DNA from: Dehalococcoidia bacterium
GTDB taxonomy: Bacteria; Chloroflexota; Dehalococcoidia; Lucifugimonadales; UBA1123
Assembly: GCA_009838465.1 (NCBI GenBank)
Contig: VXRN01000023.1
Location: 124,001-188,000, forward strand
DNA length: 64,000 nucleotides
Direction: 5' to 3'
Shown: positions 60,021 to 64,000 of the stretch, one piece after another
Numbering within the stretch: position 1 is the stretch's first letter
Layout of the letters: the number at the start of each line of letters is the position of its first letter
Position numbers and translations under genes: made by a program
The notes under the pieces: model-generated
Seen by the model: the letters and a program-made list of their open reading frames with translations, nothing else
The model's database searches: none
What the model was told of the DNA's origin: nothing

Positions 60021-60479
60021 ATGAATGATCTACAGGACCTGTATGCCGAGGTGGTTATGGACCACAATCGCAGGCCGCGCAACTTCAAGAAGATAGAAGG
60101 GGCGGACCGCACTGCGGATGGATTCAATCCGCTGTGCGGCGACCAGATTTCGCTTTACCTCAATCTTGATGGGGATGATTCCATACAGGACATCGGATAC
60201 GTCGCAGTGGGATGTGCCATATCCAAGGCGGCAGCGTCCATGATGAGCGAGGCGGTCAAAGGGCGTAGCCTGGAGAACGCGCAGCGCGTAGTCTCAGAGT
60301 TCCGGCAGATGATTACGGATCGAGACGGTCATGAGCCGGACTACGAGATAATGGGCGATCTGGAGATACTGGAGGGCGTAGCCAACTATCCCACGCGAAT
60401 AAAGTGCGCCACCCTGCCGCTGCATACCCTGGCGTCGGCGATAGACAGCGAAAATAAGAAAATAGTTTCCACAGAATAG
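60021..60479 (+). CDS. sufU: SufU-type zinc-dependent sulfur acceptor, copy 1
   Basis: A 152-residue SufU of the IscU fold. The zinc/sulfur ligands match Bacillus SufU: Cys39 and Asp41 in NPLCGD, Cys65 in VAVGCAISKAA, and a Cys in RIKCATLPLHTL near residue 133. SufU takes sulfur from SufS and passes it to SufB. An ATG with no strong ribosome site follows the sufD stop by 12 nt. A second, shorter SufU is encoded after sufS. Confidence 0.93.
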   Translation: MNDLQDLYAEVVMDHNRRPRNFKKIEGADRTADGFNPLCGDQISLYLNLDGDDSIQDIGYVAVGCAISKAAASMMSEAVKGRSLENAQRVVSEFRQMITDRDGHEPDYEIMGDLEILEGVANYPTRIKCATLPLHTLASAIDSENKKIVSTE

Positions 60480-60513
60480 AGCCAACCCTGCGGCTTTGGG
60501 AGGAGTGGAGACC

Positions 60514-60981
60514 ATGCAGATACCATTGAAAGTGGACTACGGAGTAAGAGCGCTGGTTGATCTGGCGATTCACCGGCAGAACGCGCCCGTGCGCGCGAGC
60601 GAAATAGCGGGCAGGACGATGATCCCCGAAGCCTACCTTGCCCAGGTGCTCCACGCGCTGGGGAAGGCTGGCATGGTCAAGGCGCAGCGCGGGCCACATG
60701 GAGGGCATATGCTGGCCCTGGATCCCGAGGACATAAGACTGAGTGAGGTCATGGAGTGCTTGGGGGTATCCGAAAATCTGGTGTTCTGCCTGGACGACAG
60801 CGCAGTATGCATCCATGCGCCATCCTGCGCTCAGAGAGAGGTCTGGCAGGAAGTCGAACTTGCGGTGTACCGGATCCTTGATTCCAGGACCATCGGACAT
60901 CTGGTTGACAGAAGCAACGAGATACTTAGAAGCAGGGCGTCGGGGACACAGACAGTCTTGTTGCAGAACAGACGCAACTAG
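60514..60981 (+). CDS. Rrf2-family Fe-S-sensing regulator (IscR-like)
   Basis: A 155-residue Rrf2 regulator. The winged helix covers residues 1-75 (MQIPLKVDYGVRALVDLAIH, then PEAYLAQVLHALGKAGMVKA and RGPHGGHMLA). Three cysteines at 92, 99 and 105 (FCLDDSAVCIHAPSC) sit almost exactly where IscR binds its [2Fe-2S] cluster. It probably senses cluster status and controls this suf operon, in which it lies fifth rather than first. GTGGAG precedes the ATG. Confidence 0.9.
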   Translation: MQIPLKVDYGVRALVDLAIHRQNAPVRASEIAGRTMIPEAYLAQVLHALGKAGMVKAQRGPHGGHMLALDPEDIRLSEVMECLGVSENLVFCLDDSAVCIHAPSCAQREVWQEVELAVYRILDSRTIGHLVDRSNEILRSRASGTQTVLLQNRRN

Positions 60982-61006
60982 AAAACCAACTTATGGGAGA
61001 GAGTAA

Positions 61007-61312
61007 ATGGCATTCGTCAAGGTAGGAAAAGCTGCGGAAGTTCCGGACGGAACGTCGAAAGTTTACGAGGTCGGCGACAGGTACATAGCAGTGTGTAACG
61101 TGGAAGGCGAATTCTACGCCATAGATGACCTGTGCACGCACGACGAGGCCCCGCTGAATCAGGGGTATCTCGAGGGTTGCGAAATAGAGTGCCCGAGGCA
61201 CGGCGCGCGCTTCGACGTGACGACAGGACGAGCGACTGCGCTGCCTGCCGTTGTTCCGGTTGACACCTTCCCTGTTCGCGTGGAAGGCGACGACATCGAG
61301 TTGGATGTCTAG
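61007..61312 (+). CDS. Rieske-type [2Fe-2S] ferredoxin
   Basis: A 101-residue Rieske domain protein. The cluster ligands are CTHDEAPL near residue 43 and CPRHGARFDVTTGRA near residue 62 (C-x-H and C-x2-H). It resembles the small ferredoxins of non-heme ring-hydroxylating systems and the stand-alone Rieske proteins commonly found in suf operons. A role in electron supply for cluster assembly is inferred from position. Confidence 0.92.
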   Translation: MAFVKVGKAAEVPDGTSKVYEVGDRYIAVCNVEGEFYAIDDLCTHDEAPLNQGYLEGCEIECPRHGARFDVTTGRATALPAVVPVDTFPVRVEGDDIELDV

Positions 61313-61347
61313 CCTCTGCTTCACCTGCATTCTCAAGGATACTCAAA

Positions 61348-62589
61348 ATGCTCGACGCGCGGAAAATCAGGGAAGATTTCCCAATCTTGTCCCGGAAGGT
61401 CTATGGCAAGCCGCTGGTCTATCTGGACAACGCCGCCACTACCCAAAAGCCGCGCCAGGTCATACAGGCGTTGGTGGACTACTACGAATCTTCTAACGCC
61501 AATGTACATCGCGGAGTCCATACACTCAGCCAGGAAGCTACCGAGCTCTATGAAGGCGCGCGCGCCAAGATAGCGCGCTTCATAGGCGCGGAACACCCGG
61601 AGGAGATAATCTGGACGCGCAACGCCTCCGAGTCGCTGAACCTAGTGGCGCATACGTGGGCGCAGGAGAACATCCGCGAGGGCGACGAGATAGTCGTGAC
61701 GCCATACGAGCATCACTCCAACCTGGTGCCGTGGCAGAAGGTCGCGGCGGACAAAGGCGCGAAGCTCCGCATAATGCCGATGTGCGAACACGACCAGAGC
61801 CTTGATATGTCGCGCGTTGACGAGTTCATCACTCCCCGCACGAAGCTTCTGGCCGTCGTGCACATGTCCAACGGGATCGGGATACTGAATCCGGTGAAGG
61901 AACTGGCGGCCAAGGCTCGCGCGGTTGGCGCGACCGTCCTGATTGACGCCACGCAGAGCGCGCCGCATATGCAGGTGGATGTCATGGACTTGGACTGCGA
62001 CTTCCTGACCCTGAGCGGACACAAGATGCTGGGTCCCACCGGCATCGGTGTTCTGTACGGCAGGCGGGAGATACTTGAGAACATGGAGCCTTTCCTGCGC
62101 GGCGGCGAGATGGTACTGGAGGTGTGGTACGACAGGGCAACGTGGAACGATCTTCCGATGAAGTTTGAGGCGGGCACCCCCAACATTGCGGACGCGATAG
62201 GCTTCGGCGCGGCGGTGGACTACCTCAACGAGATAGGAATGGACAACGTTCGGGACCACGAGGTCAAGCTGAATGCCCACGCGCTGAATGCCTTCAAGGA
62301 GCTTGAAGAGGACATTGATATATTCGGGCCACGGGATCCGGAAAGACGAGGCGGAATCTTCTCATTCCACTCTGAGATCGTTCATCCTCACGACCTGGGC
62401 ACGTTCCTGGACATGGACGGCATAGCCGTTCGCACCGGTCACCATTGCACCATGCCGCTGATGCGTGAACTGGGAGTCGTCGCGACGGCGCGCTCGAGCC
62501 ACTACTTGTACAACACGGAAGACGAGATAGACGCCCTGGTGGATTCGGTTAAGAGGGCGCTCAGGTACTTCTCCGATGGCGCTGGGTAA
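61348..62589 (+). CDS. sufS: cysteine desulfurase SufS
   Basis: A 413-residue PLP enzyme of the SufS class that releases sulfur from cysteine. It begins RKIREDFPILSRKVYGKPLV with YLDNAATTQKP. The PLP lysine lies in LSGHKMLGPTGIGVLYGR near residue 228 and the active-site Cys in RTGHHCTMPLMRELG near residue 370. It belongs to the operon, and its 3' end overlaps the next sufU by 14 nt. Confidence 0.96.
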   Translation: MLDARKIREDFPILSRKVYGKPLVYLDNAATTQKPRQVIQALVDYYESSNANVHRGVHTLSQEATELYEGARAKIARFIGAEHPEEIIWTRNASESLNLVAHTWAQENIREGDEIVVTPYEHHSNLVPWQKVAADKGAKLRIMPMCEHDQSLDMSRVDEFITPRTKLLAVVHMSNGIGILNPVKELAAKARAVGATVLIDATQSAPHMQVDVMDLDCDFLTLSGHKMLGPTGIGVLYGRREILENMEPFLRGGEMVLEVWYDRATWNDLPMKFEAGTPNIADAIGFGAAVDYLNEIGMDNVRDHEVKLNAHALNAFKELEEDIDIFGPRDPERRGGIFSFHSEIVHPHDLGTFLDMDGIAVRTGHHCTMPLMRELGVVATARSSHYLYNTEDEIDALVDSVKRALRYFSDGAG

Positions 62590-63019
62590 CCTGGACGAGA
62601 TATACCGCGACGACGTGATTCTGGATCACCGTCGCAACCCAAGAAATCCCGTCCGCCTGAACGACCCCGATATAGTCGCGGATGGCGTCAATCCTTTCTG
62701 CGGGGATGAGATTCATCTTCAAATCCGGCTCGACTATGAAGGCCGGGTCTCCGAGGTCGGGTTTCAGGGAGAGGGCTGCTCCATCAACCAGGCTACCGGC
62801 TCTATGCTGTCGGAAGCCATCAAGGGGCTGACGCCCAACGAGGCCGCCGGACTATCCGACCGTTTCCATACGATGATGCAGGGTTCGGAGCCTACACCTG
62901 AACAATTAGCCGGTCTTGGCGATTTGGGATCCCTGGCAAAGGTCCGCGACTTTCCGGTGCGAATCAAGTGTGCGCTGCTGGCCTGGTCAACACTTGAAGA
63001 CGGGCTGGAGTCGGCCTAG
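62576..63019 (+). CDS. sufU: SufU-type sulfur acceptor, copy 2
   Basis: A 147-residue SufU paralog. Ligand positions are kept: NPFCGDE near residue 40, GEGCSINQATGSM near residue 65 and RIKCALLAWSTLE near residue 130. It is as close to Bacillus SufU in layout as copy 1 but differs in most other residues. It overlaps sufS by 14 nt, the classic sufS-sufU pair, so this copy is the likelier SufS partner. Its stop overlaps the end of the convergent MoxR gene by 4 nt. Confidence 0.93.
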   Translation: MALGNLDEIYRDDVILDHRRNPRNPVRLNDPDIVADGVNPFCGDEIHLQIRLDYEGRVSEVGFQGEGCSINQATGSMLSEAIKGLTPNEAAGLSDRFHTMMQGSEPTPEQLAGLGDLGSLAKVRDFPVRIKCALLAWSTLEDGLESA

Positions 63020-63912
63020 TCCTGAACGAGCGCAATGATGCGGTCCAGGGTCTCTTCTCTGAAGCGGTCGAGGTCGTCGGCGTCCTTCACCAGCGTGCCG
63101 AGGGTCTGTTCGACTGACTGTCTGTCGAGATGGTCGTAGTGAAGTATGACCATTGCCTTGGCCCAGTCGAGGGTCTCAGATATGCCCGGCACTTTCTCGA
63201 GGCCGGACTCGCGCGCTTCCTCCACGAATCGGCAGATTTGCCTGGCAAGCCTGACGTCAATGCCCTCGACTTTGCGGCGGACGATGCGTAGCTCTTTTTC
63301 CAAGTCGGGGTAGTCTATCCACAGGTACAGGCAGCGGCGTCGGAGGGCGTCGGAGAGGTCGCGGGTCCGGTTGGAGGTGAGGATAACCAGGGGCTTGTGC
63401 TCGGCGCGTATCGTGCCTATTTCGGGGATGGTCACCTGGAACTCGGATAGGACTTCGAGCAGGAATGCCTCGAATTCTTCGTCGGCGCGGTCTATCTCGT
63501 CAATGAGCAGGACGGGCGGCTTGTCGGGCTGGGTGAGGGCGGCGAGCAGGGGTCGTTCCAGTAGGAAGTCGCGGCTGAAGATCTGCTGTTCACGCTGTTC
63601 GGTGGAGAGTCCACTGCCCTCATCGAGCCTTATCCAGAGCAGTTGCTTGGCGTAGTTCCACTCGTAGAGGGCGGTCGTTACGTCAAGGCCCTCGTAGCAC
63701 TGGAGGCGAATGAGCGACGTGTCGAGCAGCTGCGCCATGACGTTGGCTATCTCGGTCTTGCCGACACCGGCGCGGCCTTCAATCAGCAGCGGGCGCTCAA
63801 GCGCCTGAGCCATGAAGATGGACGTAGCAATAGCAGGGTCGGCTATGTAGTCTCGGGACTCGAGTTGGCGGACTATGTCACGGATGGGGTCTGGCTCGGT
63901 TGTGGTTGGCAA
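63016..63912 (-). CDS. MoxR-type AAA+ ATPase
   Basis: A 298-residue MoxR ATPase. Walker A is IEGRAGVGKTEIANVMAQ near residue 44, Walker B is PPVLLIDEIDRADEEFEAFL near residue 133, and sensor 1 is LVILTSNRTRDLSDALRRRC near residue 175. MoxR proteins act as chaperones that insert cofactors or activate enzymes, often with a VWA protein. This one resembles the CO-dehydrogenase-associated CoxD group. It starts at TTG, 6 nt after the stop of the gene that enters from the right edge. Confidence 0.88.
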   Translation of the reverse strand: MPTTTEPDPIRDIVRQLESRDYIADPAIATSIFMAQALERPLLIEGRAGVGKTEIANVMAQLLDTSLIRLQCYEGLDVTTALYEWNYAKQLLWIRLDEGSGLSTEQREQQIFSRDFLLERPLLAALTQPDKPPVLLIDEIDRADEEFEAFLLEVLSEFQVTIPEIGTIRAEHKPLVILTSNRTRDLSDALRRRCLYLWIDYPDLEKELRIVRRKVEGIDVRLARQICRFVEEARESGLEKVPGISETLDWAKAMVILHYDHLDRQSVEQTLGTLVKDADDLDRFREETLDRIIALVQD

Positions 63913-63918
63913 TGCTTA

Positions 63919-64000
63919 CTACTCTTTCAATTTTTCAAAGTAGGACTCAATATAATTGGGAGTCGCTCCGGCTTCATCTAGATGTTCAAGTGCTTTCTCC
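63919..64000 (-). CDS. C-terminal fragment of an upstream gene, cut by the window edge
   Basis: On the minus strand the last 27 sense codons read EKALEHLDEAGATPNYIESY followed by FEKLKE and a TAG at 63921-63919. Only 6 nt separate this stop from the TTG of the MoxR gene, so it is the preceding gene of the same operon. The fragment is helical and charged; it is too short to name. Confidence 0.6.
   Translation of the reverse strand, partial: EKALEHLDEAGATPNYIESYFEKLKE

Overview
The window is a bacterial chromosome segment that is densely coded on both strands, with short operons, one partial gene at the right edge, no rRNA, no transposase and no CRISPR array. The gene content points to Chloroflexota, possibly a SAR202/Dehalococcoidia-type heterotroph. 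This rests on solute-binding lipoproteins with long EKEVVKEV-type spacers, paired class III CoA-transferases, a luciferase-like oxidoreductase, DUF1800/DUF1501 proteins, NHL propellers and a UbiD/UbiA/UbiX set. The taxonomic call is an inference from gene content; no marker gene was compared.

Layout. 0-8 kb: a D-2-hydroxyacid dehydrogenase, a PHP phosphoesterase with a thiamine-diphosphate enzyme subunit, a ubiD-ubiA-ubiX quinone cluster, a CinA-like/nucleotidyltransferase fusion and an HPP membrane protein. 8-13 kb: a potassium-uptake operon (channel subunit, a KtrA regulator, a universal stress protein and two single-domain TrkA-N proteins) running into pheA. 13-21.5 kb: two small envelope proteins, an MfnB-TusA-like fusion, a DapA-family enzyme, rpmB divergent from fakA, then fakB, and an NCS2 permease with an extra C-terminal domain. 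22-26.6 kb: a TPP-riboswitch operon for thiamin-precursor uptake and salvage (thiZ-thiX-thiY-tenA-small basic protein-thiD). 26.6-31.2 kb: an EamA transporter, tRNA-Cys and tRNA-Leu, an RNB exonuclease and an LLM oxidoreductase. 31.8-44 kb: DUF1800-DUF1501-NHL, two CoA-transferases and a dipeptide-type ABC transporter. 44.6-48.8 kb: a glycine-betaine-type ABC transporter with a TetR regulator. 49-56 kb: a DRG-like GTPase, DUF502, and a second DUF1800/NHL cluster. 56.3-63 kb: an iron-sulfur operon (sufB-C-D-U, an Rrf2 regulator, a Rieske ferredoxin, sufS, a second sufU). The window ends with a MoxR ATPase and the tail of an upstream gene.

The most unusual signal is in the intergenic DNA. Two elements of about 240 bp, at 31.35-31.58 kb (+) and 44.20-44.45 kb (-), share a CTACAC-18 nt-TATAAT promoter, a diverged middle, a structured array of CACCTG/CAGGTG units and a terminal TTATAAA. 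Two more diverged intergenic stretches (2.64-2.86 kb and 16.24-16.40 kb) show the same layout. Three of the four lie just upstream of a same-strand metabolic gene, so they may be an undescribed transcribed leader or small-RNA family.

Other points of interest are the MfnB-TusA fusion, an anti-sigma-like domain on the NCS2 permease, a helical insertion shared by the three NHL paralogs, a CoA-transferase pair in which one member lacks the catalytic Asp, and an unannotated 57-residue basic protein coupled to thiD. At least two families of dispersed non-coding repeats occupy several of the remaining gaps.
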